Below are positions 26,964 through 35,953 of a stretch of 64,000 nucleotides of DNA, one piece after another. A program made the position numbers and the translations under genes. Every line of letters begins with the position of its first letter. Position 1 is the first letter of the stretch. The stretch is from Phytohabitans aurantiacus (GTDB lineage Bacteria; Actinomycetota; Actinomycetes; Mycobacteriales; Micromonosporaceae): the NCBI RefSeq assembly GCF_027923225.1, contig NZ_BSDI01000013.1:19063-83062 (forward strand), read 5' to 3'. The notes under the pieces were generated by a model. The model worked only from the letters and a program-made list of their open reading frames with translations. It was not told the DNA's origin and searched no databases.

Positions 26964-27602
26964 TCAGGCTGACTCGCCTTGCAGCGGGAAGCTCGCGATA
27001 CCGCGCCAGGTCAGGGTCGCGAGCAGCGCCTCGGCGTCGGCCTTGGGCACCTTGCGGCCGGCGGCGAGCCAGAACTGCGCCGCGGTCTCGGCGGCACCCA
27101 CCAGACCGGAGGCGAGCAGCTCGGCGTGCGCGCGGCTGACGCCGGTGTCCGAGATGATCGTATCTGTGATGGCTGCGATACAGCCCTTTTCCACCCGCTC
27201 CACGCGTTCCCGCACGGCGGGCTCGTTGCGCAGGTCGGACTCGAAGACCAGCCGGAAGGCCTCGCTCTCGTGGTCGACGAAGTCGAAGTACGCCTGGACC
27301 GCGCCCTTGACCCGCTCCTTGTTGTCAGACGTGCCGACCATCGCGGACCGCACCTGCGCCACGATGGCGTCGCAGTGCGTGTCCAGGAGCGCCAGATACA
27401 GCTCCAGCTTTCCGGGGAAGTGCTGGTAGAGGACTGGTTTGGAGACGCCCGCGCGCTCGGCGATGTCGTCCATCGCGGCGGCGTGGTAGCCCTGCGCGAC
27501 GAACACCTCCTGCGCCGCGGCGAGCAGCTGCTTGCGGCGCGCCGAACGCGGCAGGCGGGTGGGCCGCCCCGTCGGCGGCGCGCTCCCCGACCCTACGGCC
27601 AT
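26964..27602 (-). CDS. TetR family transcriptional regulator
   Basis: This 212-residue repressor-type protein has an N-terminal TetR helix-turn-helix (about 20-70) with QLLAAAQEVFVAQGYHAAAMDDIAERAGVSK-type spacing and YQHFPGKLELYLALL, then a helical ligand domain. ATG 27602 follows GAGGTGAACGGC; the longer frame to 27668 lacks a site. It belongs to the conserved rhlE/DUF3107 block, equivalent in place to a TetR gene near TB9.4 in mycobacteria. The 154-bp gap to the divergent Pro-rich gene probably holds both promoters. Confidence 0.9.
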   Translation of the reverse strand: MAVGSGSAPPTGRPTRLPRSARRKQLLAAAQEVFVAQGYHAAAMDDIAERAGVSKPVLYQHFPGKLELYLALLDTHCDAIVAQVRSAMVGTSDNKERVKGAVQAYFDFVDHESEAFRLVFESDLRNEPAVRERVERVEKGCIAAITDTIISDTGVSRAHAELLASGLVGAAETAAQFWLAAGRKVPKADAEALLATLTWRGIASFPLQGESA

Positions 27603-27756
27603 GCCGTTCACCTCGACTTTCGGTCTCTCTACTATGACTTGCGGCCAATGCGGCGGATCGGTAAACACACCCCGACCGCCGAACTAGCCGGACGTTGCGG
27701 CTTATCGCCACTGCAAGCACACGGTAGCCTCAGCGGGGGCGACCGAGGAGCGCACG

Positions 27757-29808
27757 GTGGACGAAACAGGGCAACACGGTGGCGCCACACCGGGAGAGAA
27801 CGGCAACGGCGCAGGTCCGCACGGTGACAATGGCGGTCCGGCCCGGCGGGGTGGCTGGGCGGCCGCCGATTCCGCGTGGTCGAACGCGGGCTCCGCGCTG
27901 GAGCCGAGTGGCGAGCCGGTGCGGCCGAGCTGGCGCACGTCCGGCCAGCAGCCGGGGGGCGACAGCGCCGCAAGCCGGGGCTGGGCCGACGCGTCGCCGC
28001 GCTACGCCGACCTGCTGTCGCCGCTGAGTCCCGCCGCGCCCCTCCGCCCGGTCGCCAACGGCGCCACCTACGAAGACCGGCCCACCGGCGAGCACACACC
28101 CATCGCCCTGCGCGTGCCGGCGAGCGCCCCGCCGTACCCGTACGAGGGCGACCTCGAAGACCGCACACCGCCGCCGATTCCGGCTGAGCGGCCGGCACCA
28201 ACCGTCGAGCGTGACTCGGCACCGGCCCTGCCGCCCGTCGCCGAGGCGGCCCGGCACGCGATCGAGGAGTCCACGCCCTCCGGCGGCCTGCCGCAGGCGT
28301 CCCGGGGGGAGCGCCCGCAGGCCGAGCCGCCCGCGCCGCGCTGGCCCGAGCGGCCGGAGCTGCCCCAGCCACCACCGGGCGGGCCCGCCGCTCCCGCTAT
28401 GCCCACCGCTCCCGCCATGCCGGGCTATGCGTCGTTGGAGAGCCCGCCGGCGTACGAGCCGCCGCCTGGGTTCCGGCCACAGCCCGAGCGCCCCCTCCGG
28501 CCGTACGACACCTCGATGTACGAGCGCCCGCCGTCGCCCGGTCCCAGCCGGTCCAACACGCCCTGGGATTGGCGCCCCGAACGGTCGCAGGAGAGCACCG
28601 AAGCCCGCCGCGCCGCACCCCCTGAGCCAACCCTGGAGCCACCACCCCCACCTCCAGCGGTTCTGCAAGCACCGGCACCCCCGGCAGTTCCGGCGGCGAC
28701 CCAGGCGCCGCCCCGACGCACACCTGAACCGGTGCCCGACGCGCTGCCGCAGCGGGTGCCGGCCGAGCCGGACGTGCCCACCGTGCCCGAGCCACCCACC
28801 GTCGAGCCTTCCGCCGACGCCCCTGACCTCACCCGCATCTGGAGCCACCTGCGCCGCGACGACGTGCAGCCGCGCGAGCGGCCCGAAGGCTTCGACGTGC
28901 AGGCGATCGTCGCCGCCGTGCGCGGCGTCGAAGGTGTCCGTGACGCATCCGTCCGCCAAACCCCGTCCGGAGCGCACAACCTGCGGCTCGACCTCGCCGA
29001 CGGCGCCGACCCGGCCGAGGTGAGCCGGATGGTCGCGCGCCTGTTGCAGGAGCGCATGGGGCTGGCGGCGGCACCGCGCGAGGTCCCGGCGGCCGCCGCG
29101 CAGCAGCAGCCTCAACAGCCCCAGCCCTCATCGGGCTCGTCTTACGTGCCCGCCCAGCCGCAGCCGACCGGTCGCGCGTCGGTGCCGAGCCCGGGCGAGC
29201 CGCGCCGGCGGGCCGCACGCCGGGCGTACCAGGAGGACGAGGAGGAGTTGGCGCCGCCGCCGCGGGTGGTCGCGGCTCCGCCGGCCGCCGTCCCGCCGCC
29301 CGGGGTGGCGCCTGACGAGCCTGAGGAGCCGGCGTATCCGCTGGGCCAGAGCGCCCCGGTGGAGGCCGCCCCGCCCCGGCCGCTGAAGCCGCTCCCCAAC
29401 CCGGGCCCGCGCGTGACCATCGACGAGGTACAGGTCAGCACGTTCGGCCTGGACGCCACGGTCGAGGTACGGCTGGCCGCCGACGAGCGGCGTGCCACCG
29501 GTCGGGCCAACGGTCCGGCGGTCGACGCGTACGTGCTGCGGCTGTGCGCCACCGCGGCGGCGGCCGCGATCGACGATCTGCTCAGCACCGCCGAGCAGCC
29601 CACCGACCGCGGGCGGTGCTTCGTCGAGCACACCGCGGTGGTGCCATTCGGCACCTGCGAGGTCGCGATCGTCGTGGTGCTGCTGGTGTGCGGTGGCTGG
29701 GTCGAGCAACTGGCCGGCTCCGCGCTCGTGGCCGGCGACCCCCGGCAGGCGGTGGTGCGCGCCACACTCGGGGCCGTGAACCGCCGGCTGGAGTCACTAC
29801 TCTCGTAA
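27757..29808 (+). CDS. Large Pro-rich protein with two C-terminal globular domains
   Basis: No function is recognised for this 683-residue protein. Residues 1-360 are disordered and rich in Pro, Ala, Glu and Arg. A first folded stretch (about 365-435, WSHLRRDDVQPRERPEGFDVQ onward) resembles a small alpha/beta domain. A second Pro-rich linker (about 440-545) leads to a C-terminal alpha/beta domain (about 550-683) with VTIDEVQVSTFGLDATVEVR and a hydrophobic strand VAIVVVLLVCGGWVEQL. There is no signal peptide, so it is probably cytoplasmic. It sits divergent to TetR and 19 bp before an alpha/beta hydrolase. A Thr/Pro-rich protein at this position in mycobacteria may be the counterpart. Confidence 0.75.
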   Translation: MDETGQHGGATPGENGNGAGPHGDNGGPARRGGWAAADSAWSNAGSALEPSGEPVRPSWRTSGQQPGGDSAASRGWADASPRYADLLSPLSPAAPLRPVANGATYEDRPTGEHTPIALRVPASAPPYPYEGDLEDRTPPPIPAERPAPTVERDSAPALPPVAEAARHAIEESTPSGGLPQASRGERPQAEPPAPRWPERPELPQPPPGGPAAPAMPTAPAMPGYASLESPPAYEPPPGFRPQPERPLRPYDTSMYERPPSPGPSRSNTPWDWRPERSQESTEARRAAPPEPTLEPPPPPPAVLQAPAPPAVPAATQAPPRRTPEPVPDALPQRVPAEPDVPTVPEPPTVEPSADAPDLTRIWSHLRRDDVQPRERPEGFDVQAIVAAVRGVEGVRDASVRQTPSGAHNLRLDLADGADPAEVSRMVARLLQERMGLAAAPREVPAAAAQQQPQQPQPSSGSSYVPAQPQPTGRASVPSPGEPRRRAARRAYQEDEEELAPPPRVVAAPPAAVPPPGVAPDEPEEPAYPLGQSAPVEAAPPRPLKPLPNPGPRVTIDEVQVSTFGLDATVEVRLAADERRATGRANGPAVDAYVLRLCATAAAAAIDDLLSTAEQPTDRGRCFVEHTAVVPFGTCEVAIVVVLLVCGGWVEQLAGSALVAGDPRQAVVRATLGAVNRRLESLLS

Positions 29809-29827
29809 CACGCGGCACACTAGATAG

Positions 29828-30790
29828 ATGAAGCGCGCGGCCCTCGTGGCGGATCAGCTGTTTCCGCCTGACGACGCGCCGCCGCCGTGGCCCGGGCGTT
29901 CGGTGCTCCTCGACGGCTCGATCATGTACGTGCGGGACACGCCGGCCACCTCAGCCGGCGCCGAGCCGGCCCTGTACGTCCACGGGCTCGGCGGCTCGTC
30001 GACGAACTGGACCGACCTCGCCGGCCTGCTCGCGCACCGGCTCGACGGGCAGGCGATCGACCTGCCCGGGTTCGGTCGCAGCGAGCCCGCCCGCAGTTAC
30101 AGCATCCCGGCGCAGGCCGCTCGCGTCGCGCGCTGGATCGAGTACAGCGACCGTGGCCCGGTGCACCTGTTCGGCAACTCGCTCGGCGGTGCCATCGCCG
30201 TGCGGGTCGCGGGCACCCGGCCCGACCTGGTGCGCACGCTGACCCTGGTGTCGCCCGCGATGCCTTTCCTCGACCCGAGGCGCTCGATGCAGAGCCGCAT
30301 GCTGCCGCTGCTGGCCGTGCCGCTGGCCGAGCGGCTGGCGACCTGGCAGCTTGCGAAGATCACGCCGGAGGAGATGACCCGCCAGGTGACCGACGCCTGC
30401 TTCGCCGACCCGAGCAGGATCAGCGAGCAGCGCCGCCTGGAGGCGATCGAGGAGCTGAGGCGGCGCTACGAGGTCGATCACTACGTGGCCTCCTACCTGC
30501 GCACCTTCCGGGGTCTGATCTCCAGCTTCCTCCGGGCGTACCTGCCGGGGCCGGGCTCGCAGTGGAGGGTCGCCGCCCAGATCGGGGTGCCCACGCTGGT
30601 GATCGGTGGCCGGCAGGACCGGCTGGTCGACATCCGGGTGGCGCCGCAGGTCGCCAGGGTGATTCCCGACAGCCGGCTGCTTATTTTGGATGGCGTGGGG
30701 CACGTGGCGCAGATGGAGGTGCCACGGATGGTTGCCCGAGCTGTTGTCGCGCTACTCGACGAGGTCGGTCACCGGGCTGACGCCCGTTGA
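29828..30790 (+). CDS. Alpha/beta hydrolase
   Basis: This 320-residue serine hydrolase has an oxyanion loop YVHGLGGSSTNW, nucleophile elbow FGNSLGGAIA (Ser about residue 117), acid in GGRQDRLVD and catalytic His in GVGHVAQME. It lacks a signal peptide. Substrate unknown; this is an esterase or lipase-like member. The next gene starts with TTG overlapping its stop (TTGA), so hydrolase and first DUF3152 protein are co-translated. Confidence 0.9.
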   Translation: MKRAALVADQLFPPDDAPPPWPGRSVLLDGSIMYVRDTPATSAGAEPALYVHGLGGSSTNWTDLAGLLAHRLDGQAIDLPGFGRSEPARSYSIPAQAARVARWIEYSDRGPVHLFGNSLGGAIAVRVAGTRPDLVRTLTLVSPAMPFLDPRRSMQSRMLPLLAVPLAERLATWQLAKITPEEMTRQVTDACFADPSRISEQRRLEAIEELRRRYEVDHYVASYLRTFRGLISSFLRAYLPGPGSQWRVAAQIGVPTLVIGGRQDRLVDIRVAPQVARVIPDSRLLILDGVGHVAQMEVPRMVARAVVALLDEVGHRADAR

Positions 30791-31581
30791 ACGCCACGCG
30801 CGCGATCTTCCTGGCGGCGGCCGGGGTGATCCTGACCGGCCTCGCGCTGCCGAAGCTGGCGGGTGACACCGACACGGCGCCGGTGTCCGTGACGCCAACC
30901 TCGGCGGTGGCCACATCGGCCGCACCGTCCCCGACGCCGTCGCCATCACCGGCGGGAACACCACCGCCGGCCGATCCGATCGCGCTGCCCGGGCCGGTGC
31001 CGGCCCGTGGGGAGGGCACGTTCCAGTACGGGACGGCGGGCGGGCCGGTCTTCGGGCGCGGGGGCACGGTGCACCGGTACCGGGTGGCGGTCGAGCGCGG
31101 CTCGAACGAGGACGTGACGGAGTTCGCGGTGGCCGTCGACAAGGCGCTCGGCGACCAGCGGAGTTGGATCGCGGGCGGGCACCGGATGCAGCGGGTACCG
31201 GACGGGCAGGCGCACGAGTTCACGGTGTACCTGGCGACGGGCGAGACGGCCCAGCGGATGTGCGCGGCCGGAGGCGTGAACATCCAGGCGGGCGGCCGGC
31301 CGTACACGTCCTGCCGCACCAGCGGCAGAGTGATCATCAATCTGGACCGGTGGCGGCTCTCGATTCCGGACTACACGTCGGCAAAGGTGCCGCTGTCGGT
31401 GTACCGCACCTATGTGGTGAACCACGAGGTCGGGCACCAGTTGGGGCGCCAGCACGAGTTGTGCCCGGGAGCGGGCCGGCCGGCGCCGGTGATGATGCAG
31501 CAGACGCTCGGGCTGGACGGATGCGCGGCCAACCCGTGGCCGTACCTGAACGGCCGCCGGTACACAGGTCCACTGAAATAG
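30787..31581 (+). CDS. DUF3152 secreted metalloprotease-like protein, copy 1
   Basis: This 264-residue exported protein has an N-terminal hydrophobic segment (about 5-22), a Pro/Thr/Ser linker and a DUF3152 domain (about 75-264). The domain contains the zincin signature HEVGHQLGRQH and the strongly conserved PVMMQQTLGLDGCAANPWPY. Paired cysteines (MCAAGG, SCRT, LCPG, GCAAN) suggest disulfides. The family is proteolytic by motif, with no established substrate. The TTG start overlaps the hydrolase stop. A paralogue of the same length lies directly downstream. Confidence 0.9.
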   Translation: MNATRAIFLAAAGVILTGLALPKLAGDTDTAPVSVTPTSAVATSAAPSPTPSPSPAGTPPPADPIALPGPVPARGEGTFQYGTAGGPVFGRGGTVHRYRVAVERGSNEDVTEFAVAVDKALGDQRSWIAGGHRMQRVPDGQAHEFTVYLATGETAQRMCAAGGVNIQAGGRPYTSCRTSGRVIINLDRWRLSIPDYTSAKVPLSVYRTYVVNHEVGHQLGRQHELCPGAGRPAPVMMQQTLGLDGCAANPWPYLNGRRYTGPLK

Positions 31582-31756
31582 CGTGTTAAATACGGACAAT
31601 TGAGGATAGTCATGGCACGCTGAACGGACCATGGCGACTCCGGCGACCCGTCCAGTCCGCGCCACCGCAGACCACGTGGCAGCGCCCGGCAGCGTGTCCG
31701 ATTCTCGCCGCCCGCCAGCACATCGGCTCGAAGGGCGCCGCATCGGGCAGGAACGC

Positions 31757-32551
31757 ATGCGGCACCGGCAACGGCGGACGGCGGTACTCCTGCTGCTGGC
31801 ATCGGCCGCGGGCCTGGTGCTGATCGACCTCGCGCGGGGCCGGCCGGTGGAGCTGCGGGTCGCGGCGCCGGAACCCACGCCGACCACCGCGGCGTCCGTG
31901 GTACCGGCGGCGGTCGCGCTGCGCCCCACGTCGCCGTCGCCGGAGCCGCCGTCGCCCACCCCGGTCGCGGTCGCCACGACGTTCCCGATCACCGGTCCGG
32001 GCACCTTCCGGTACGCGGACAGCACCGGCGCGCTCCTTGGTACCGCCGGCACGCTGCGCCGCTTCCGGGTGGCCACCGAAGACGGCCTCGCGCAGGACGC
32101 GAAGTCGTTCGCGGCGAGCGTCGACCAGATCCTGGGCGACCCGCGGAGCTGGATCGCCGGACGGCAGTTCCGGCTGCAGCGGGTACCGCGATCCGCCCCG
32201 GCCGAGTTCACGATCTTCCTCGCCACGCCGGCCACGTCGGAGCGGATGTGCGCGGCCGGCGGCCTGGCCACCGAACAGTACACGTCGTGCCGCCTGCCCG
32301 GTCAGGTGATCATCAACGTGGCGCGGTGGCTCACCGCCGTACCGGACTACGGCGCGCCGCTCGCGGAGTACCAGGCGTACGCGGTCAACCACGAGGTGGG
32401 CCACCAGTTGGGCCACGGGCACGAGCGCTGCCCGACGCCCGGCGGACCGGCCCCGGTGATGCAGCAGCAGACGCTCGGGTTGAAGGGCTGCGTCGCCTAC
32501 GGCTGGCCGTACCTGGACGGGCGGCGGTACGCGGGCCCGCCTATTCCCTGA
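31757..32551 (+). CDS. DUF3152 secreted metalloprotease-like protein, copy 2
   Basis: This is a tandem paralogue of the preceding gene. Starting at ATG 31757 it is also exactly 264 residues, with an export segment (TAVLLLLASAAGLVLI), a Pro/Ser/Thr linker, and a DUF3152 domain with HEVGHQLGHGH and QQQTLGLKGC. The upstream in-frame ATG 31631 would give a 306-residue form; the shorter start has a GCAGGA site and matches the length and plan of copy 1. The domains are clearly homologous but differ at many positions, so the duplication is not recent. The 175 bp between the copies may carry its own promoter. Confidence 0.88.
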   Translation: MRHRQRRTAVLLLLASAAGLVLIDLARGRPVELRVAAPEPTPTTAASVVPAAVALRPTSPSPEPPSPTPVAVATTFPITGPGTFRYADSTGALLGTAGTLRRFRVATEDGLAQDAKSFAASVDQILGDPRSWIAGRQFRLQRVPRSAPAEFTIFLATPATSERMCAAGGLATEQYTSCRLPGQVIINVARWLTAVPDYGAPLAEYQAYAVNHEVGHQLGHGHERCPTPGGPAPVMQQQTLGLKGCVAYGWPYLDGRRYAGPPIP

Positions 32552-32639
32552 CCGCCCGTGTGCCACGTCATTGCGGAGTGGCGTCGCGGGCGCGCAACAA
32601 TAGTCCGGTATCGCTGCCGCTAGCTACCGGGAGTTGACC

Positions 32640-33821
32640 GTGTCGCTGCCCCCGCTCGTCGCACCAGCCGCCGAGCTCACCGTCGACGAGATCCGCCGTT
32701 ACTCGCGCCACCTGATCATCCCGGACGTCGGGGTGGACGGGCAGAAGCGGCTCAAGAACGCCAAGGTGCTGTGTGTGGGCGCGGGTGGCCTCGGCTCGCC
32801 GGCTCTCATGTACCTTGCCGCCGCCGGCGTGGGCACGCTCGGCATCGTCGACTTCGACACCGTCGACGAGTCCAACCTCCAGCGGCAGATCATCCACGGT
32901 CAGTCCGACATCGGCCGCCCCAAGGCGGAGTCGGCCGCCGCGTCGGTCCGTGAGATCAACCCGTACGTCAACGTGGTGATCCACAACACCGCCCTCGACC
33001 GGGACAACGTCAAGGAGATCTTCTCCCAGTACGACCTGATCGTCGACGGCACCGACAACTTCGCCACGCGGTACATGGTCAACGACGCGGCGGTGCTGCT
33101 CGGCAAGCCGTACGTGTGGGGTTCGATCTACCGCTTCGACGGGCAGGCGAGCGTGTTCTGGGCCGAGCACGGCCCCTGCTACCGCTGCTTGTACCCCGAG
33201 CCCCCGCCGCCCGGCATGGTCCCGTCCTGCGCCGAGGGTGGTGTGCTGGGCGTGCTCTGCGCGTCGATCGGCTCCATCCAGGTCACCGAGGCGATCAAGC
33301 TGATCACCGGCATCGGCGAGCCGCTCGTGGGCGGGCTGACGGTCTACGACGCGCTGGAGATGACGTACCGGAAGATCAAGGTCCGCAAGGACCCGGCCTG
33401 CGCGCTCTGCGGCGAGAACCCGACGGTCACCGACCTGCTCGAAGACTACGAAGACTTCTGCGGCGCGGTGTCGCCGGAAGCCGAAGAGGCGGCCGTCGAC
33501 TCCACCATCACCGCGCGGGAGCTCAAGGACTGGCAGGACTCCGGCAAGTCGATCTTCCTGGTCGATGTGCGCGAGCCGGCCGAGTACGAGATCGTGCGCA
33601 TCCCGGGCGCGACGCTGATCCCCAAGGGCGACATCCTGTCCGGCGAGGCGCTGGCCAGGCTCCCGCAGGACCGGCAGATCGTGCTGCACTGCAAGTCGGG
33701 TGTCCGGTCCGCTGAGGCGCTCGCCGCTGTGAAGGCGGCCGGCTTCAAGGACGCGGTGCACGTGCAGGGCGGCGTGCTCTCCTGGATCAAGCAGATCGAC
33801 CCGTCCCTGCCCGCGTACTAA
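32640..33821 (+). CDS. moeZ: Adenylyltransferase/sulfurtransferase MoeZ (MoeB-rhodanese)
   Basis: This 393-residue bifunctional enzyme activates ubiquitin-like sulfur carriers (MoaD, ThiS, CysO type) by adenylation and then transfers sulfur. The N-terminal E1-like domain (about 10-270) has GAGGLGSPALMYLAAAGVG, DFDTVDESNLQRQ, zinc cysteines CYRC and CALCGENP, and Cys in PSCAEGG. The C-terminal rhodanese domain (about 295-390) has the persulfide loop LHCKSGVRSA. GTG 32640 is chosen over TTG 32634. Position after DUF3152 agrees with actinobacterial synteny. Confidence 0.94.
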   Translation: MSLPPLVAPAAELTVDEIRRYSRHLIIPDVGVDGQKRLKNAKVLCVGAGGLGSPALMYLAAAGVGTLGIVDFDTVDESNLQRQIIHGQSDIGRPKAESAAASVREINPYVNVVIHNTALDRDNVKEIFSQYDLIVDGTDNFATRYMVNDAAVLLGKPYVWGSIYRFDGQASVFWAEHGPCYRCLYPEPPPPGMVPSCAEGGVLGVLCASIGSIQVTEAIKLITGIGEPLVGGLTVYDALEMTYRKIKVRKDPACALCGENPTVTDLLEDYEDFCGAVSPEAEEAAVDSTITARELKDWQDSGKSIFLVDVREPAEYEIVRIPGATLIPKGDILSGEALARLPQDRQIVLHCKSGVRSAEALAAVKAAGFKDAVHVQGGVLSWIKQIDPSLPAY

Positions 33822-33830
33822 ACCACCACC

Positions 33831-33884
33831 GTGATCAGGGCGTCCCTCAAGGCGTTAGAGCGACTTCAGGGACGCCCTGATCAC
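33831..33884. repeat. Palindromic element A, copy 3
   Basis: Full 54-bp copy: GTGATCAGGGCGTCCCT, a 20-base centre with GCGTTAGAGCGACTT, then AGGGACGCCCTGATCAC. It fills the gap between the convergent moeZ (stop 33821) and the prenyltransferase-like gene (stop at 33888), which fits a bidirectional terminator. Confidence 0.92.
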
Positions 33885-33887
33885 GGT

Positions 33888-34661
33888 TCAGCGGGCGGCG
33901 CGGATCGCCGTCAGGGTGGTGTGCACGTCGAACTGGCGGCCGTCGTCGCTGGGCCAGCCGCCGTCGCTGCGCTGCGTCTCCGAGAGGCGCCGGCGCGCGG
34001 CGGCGAGCAGCCAGTCTTCGGTTGCCAGTCCGGCGCGCCGCAGCCGCGCCGCCAGTAACGCGATGTCGGCCGGTGTCATCCGCGACAGCCGGTCGCCCAG
34101 CATGATCTGCAGCCGCGCCGACTCGTAGAACATGCCCTGCTGGTACAGGACGCCCGCGCCCAGCCAGGCGCTGACCAGGAACGACGGCCAACTGCCGTCT
34201 GGGCCGACGTGTGCGGCGATCACCTGGCTGGCGGCGCGGGCCGGGTCGGCGTACCCGGTCAGGCCGAGCCAGAACGCGGCGTTGGTGGTCAGGTAGAGGC
34301 GCGCCTCGGGGTCGCCCGGCTGCGCCCAGGGCGGCGCCTCGCCGGCCAGCGTCTCGTCTTCTTCCCACATGCCGTCCGGCCGCTGCGCGCTCGCGAGCCA
34401 GTCGAGCGCGGTGCGCGCGGCGGGACGGTCCAGCGCGCCGAGGTCGTCGAGTTCCGCCAGGCGAAAACACGTCGCGTCCACCGAGGCGACCTCGCCGCCC
34501 CAGGTTGCCGGCCAGCCGCCACTGGGCGCCTGCCCGATCTCGGCGTCGGCGAGCAGGTTTTCGCTGGGCATACCGCCCGTACGCAGGTGCGATAGGCGGG
34601 CCCGGTCCACGGCGTCGCCGTGGGCTACGACGAAGCCGATCGCGGCGTCCATGTCGACCAC
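33888..34661 (-). CDS. Prenyltransferase/squalene-cyclase repeat protein
   Basis: This 257-residue protein is built of repeated alpha-alpha hairpins with QW-like motifs: APSGGWPATWGG, AQRPDGMWEED, GPDGSWPSFL and RSDGGWPSDDGRQFDVH. That is the fold of squalene-hopene cyclase and protein prenyltransferase beta subunits, but the length is about a third of a full cyclase. The usual DXDD catalytic motif is not seen, so an enzymatic role is doubtful. It follows proA on the same strand with 39 bp between. Confidence 0.78.
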   Translation of the reverse strand: MVDMDAAIGFVVAHGDAVDRARLSHLRTGGMPSENLLADAEIGQAPSGGWPATWGGEVASVDATCFRLAELDDLGALDRPAARTALDWLASAQRPDGMWEEDETLAGEAPPWAQPGDPEARLYLTTNAAFWLGLTGYADPARAASQVIAAHVGPDGSWPSFLVSAWLGAGVLYQQGMFYESARLQIMLGDRLSRMTPADIALLAARLRRAGLATEDWLLAAARRRLSETQRSDGGWPSDDGRQFDVHTTLTAIRAAR

Positions 34662-34700
34662 GGCGACACGCTACATCCACACCCGCCGCCCGGCGACCGC

Positions 34701-35945
34701 TCAGGAGCGGATGTGACCATCGCCCGTCACGATGTACTTCGTAGAGGTCAACTCGGGTAGTCCCATCGGCCCACGCGCGTGCAACTTCTGCGTGGAAATG
34801 CCGATCTCGGCCCCGAATCCGAACTCGCCGCCGTCGGTGAAGCGGGTGGAGGCGTTCACCATCACGGCCGCCGCGTCGACCCGGGCCACGAACTCGCGGG
34901 CGGCCGCCACCGACTCGGTCACGATCGCCTCGGTGTGCTGCGACCCGTACCGGGTGATGTGCGCGACGGCGGAGGAGAGCGAGTCGACCACCGCGGCCGA
35001 GATGTCCGCGGAGAGGTACTCGGTGCCGAAGTCCTCCTCGGTGGCGGGCACGACCGTGTCTGAGTACGCCGCGACGGCCGGGTCGCCGTGAACCGTGACG
35101 CCCGCCTCCTGGAAGGCTGCCAGTGCGCGCGGGAGGAAGGCGTCGGCGACCGCGGCGTGCACCAGTACCGACTCGGCGGTGTTGCAGGTGGACAGGCGCT
35201 GCGTCTTGCTGTTGAGCAGCACGGTGAGCGCCTTGTCGAGATCGGCCGCCGCGTCGACGTACACGTGGCAGTTGCCGACGCCGGTCTCGATGACGGGCAC
35301 GGTCGACTCCTCGACCACGGTCTTGATCAGGGAGGCGCCGCCGCGCGGGATGAGAACGTCGACCAGGCCGCGGGCGCGCATCAGCTCCTTGACCGAGTCG
35401 CGGGACGAGGCGTCGAGCAGTTGGATCGCGTCGGCGGGCAGGCCGGTGGCGGCGACGGCGTCCCGGAGTACCGCCGTGAGGGCCGCGTTCGACCGAGCGG
35501 CCGACGAGGAACCGCGCAGCAGCGCGGCGTTGCCCGACTTGAGGCAGATGCCCGCAGCGTCCACCGTCACGTTGGGGCGGCCCTCGTAGATGATGCCAAC
35601 GACACCGAACGGCACCCGGACCTGCCGCAGCTCCAGCCCGTTGGGCAGCGTGGAGCCGCGTACCACCTCGCCGACCGGATCGGGCAGCGCGGCCATCTCG
35701 CGCAGCGCCCCGGCCATCGCCTCGACCCGGCCCTCGGTCAGCGACAGGCGGTCGATGATCGCCGCCGTGAGGCCGTTGTCGCGGGCCGACGAGACGTCTT
35801 CCGCGTTGGCGGCCAGGATCTCGCCGGCGCGGGCGACCAGCGCGTCGGCCATCGCCAGTAGTGCCGTGTCTTTGGTGGCCCGGGTCGCGGTGGCCAGCGC
35901 GGCGGCGGCCTCGCGGGCTCGCTTGGCCTGCTCGTGAACACTCAT
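34701..35945 (-). CDS. proA: Gamma-glutamyl phosphate reductase
   Basis: This 414-residue enzyme performs NADPH-dependent reduction of gamma-glutamyl phosphate to glutamate-5-semialdehyde in proline synthesis. Family blocks include VPFGVVGIIYEGRPNVT, CLKSGNAALLRGSS, LIPRGGASLI, the catalytic Cys in STCNTAESVLVH and TRFTDGGEFGFGAEIG. Length is standard. It is the second gene of a proB-proA unit, 8 bp after proB. Confidence 0.96.
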   Translation of the reverse strand: MSVHEQAKRAREAAAALATATRATKDTALLAMADALVARAGEILAANAEDVSSARDNGLTAAIIDRLSLTEGRVEAMAGALREMAALPDPVGEVVRGSTLPNGLELRQVRVPFGVVGIIYEGRPNVTVDAAGICLKSGNAALLRGSSSAARSNAALTAVLRDAVAATGLPADAIQLLDASSRDSVKELMRARGLVDVLIPRGGASLIKTVVEESTVPVIETGVGNCHVYVDAAADLDKALTVLLNSKTQRLSTCNTAESVLVHAAVADAFLPRALAAFQEAGVTVHGDPAVAAYSDTVVPATEEDFGTEYLSADISAAVVDSLSSAVAHITRYGSQHTEAIVTESVAAAREFVARVDAAAVMVNASTRFTDGGEFGFGAEIGISTQKLHARGPMGLPELTSTKYIVTGDGHIRS

Positions 35946-35953
35946 TTTTCTCC

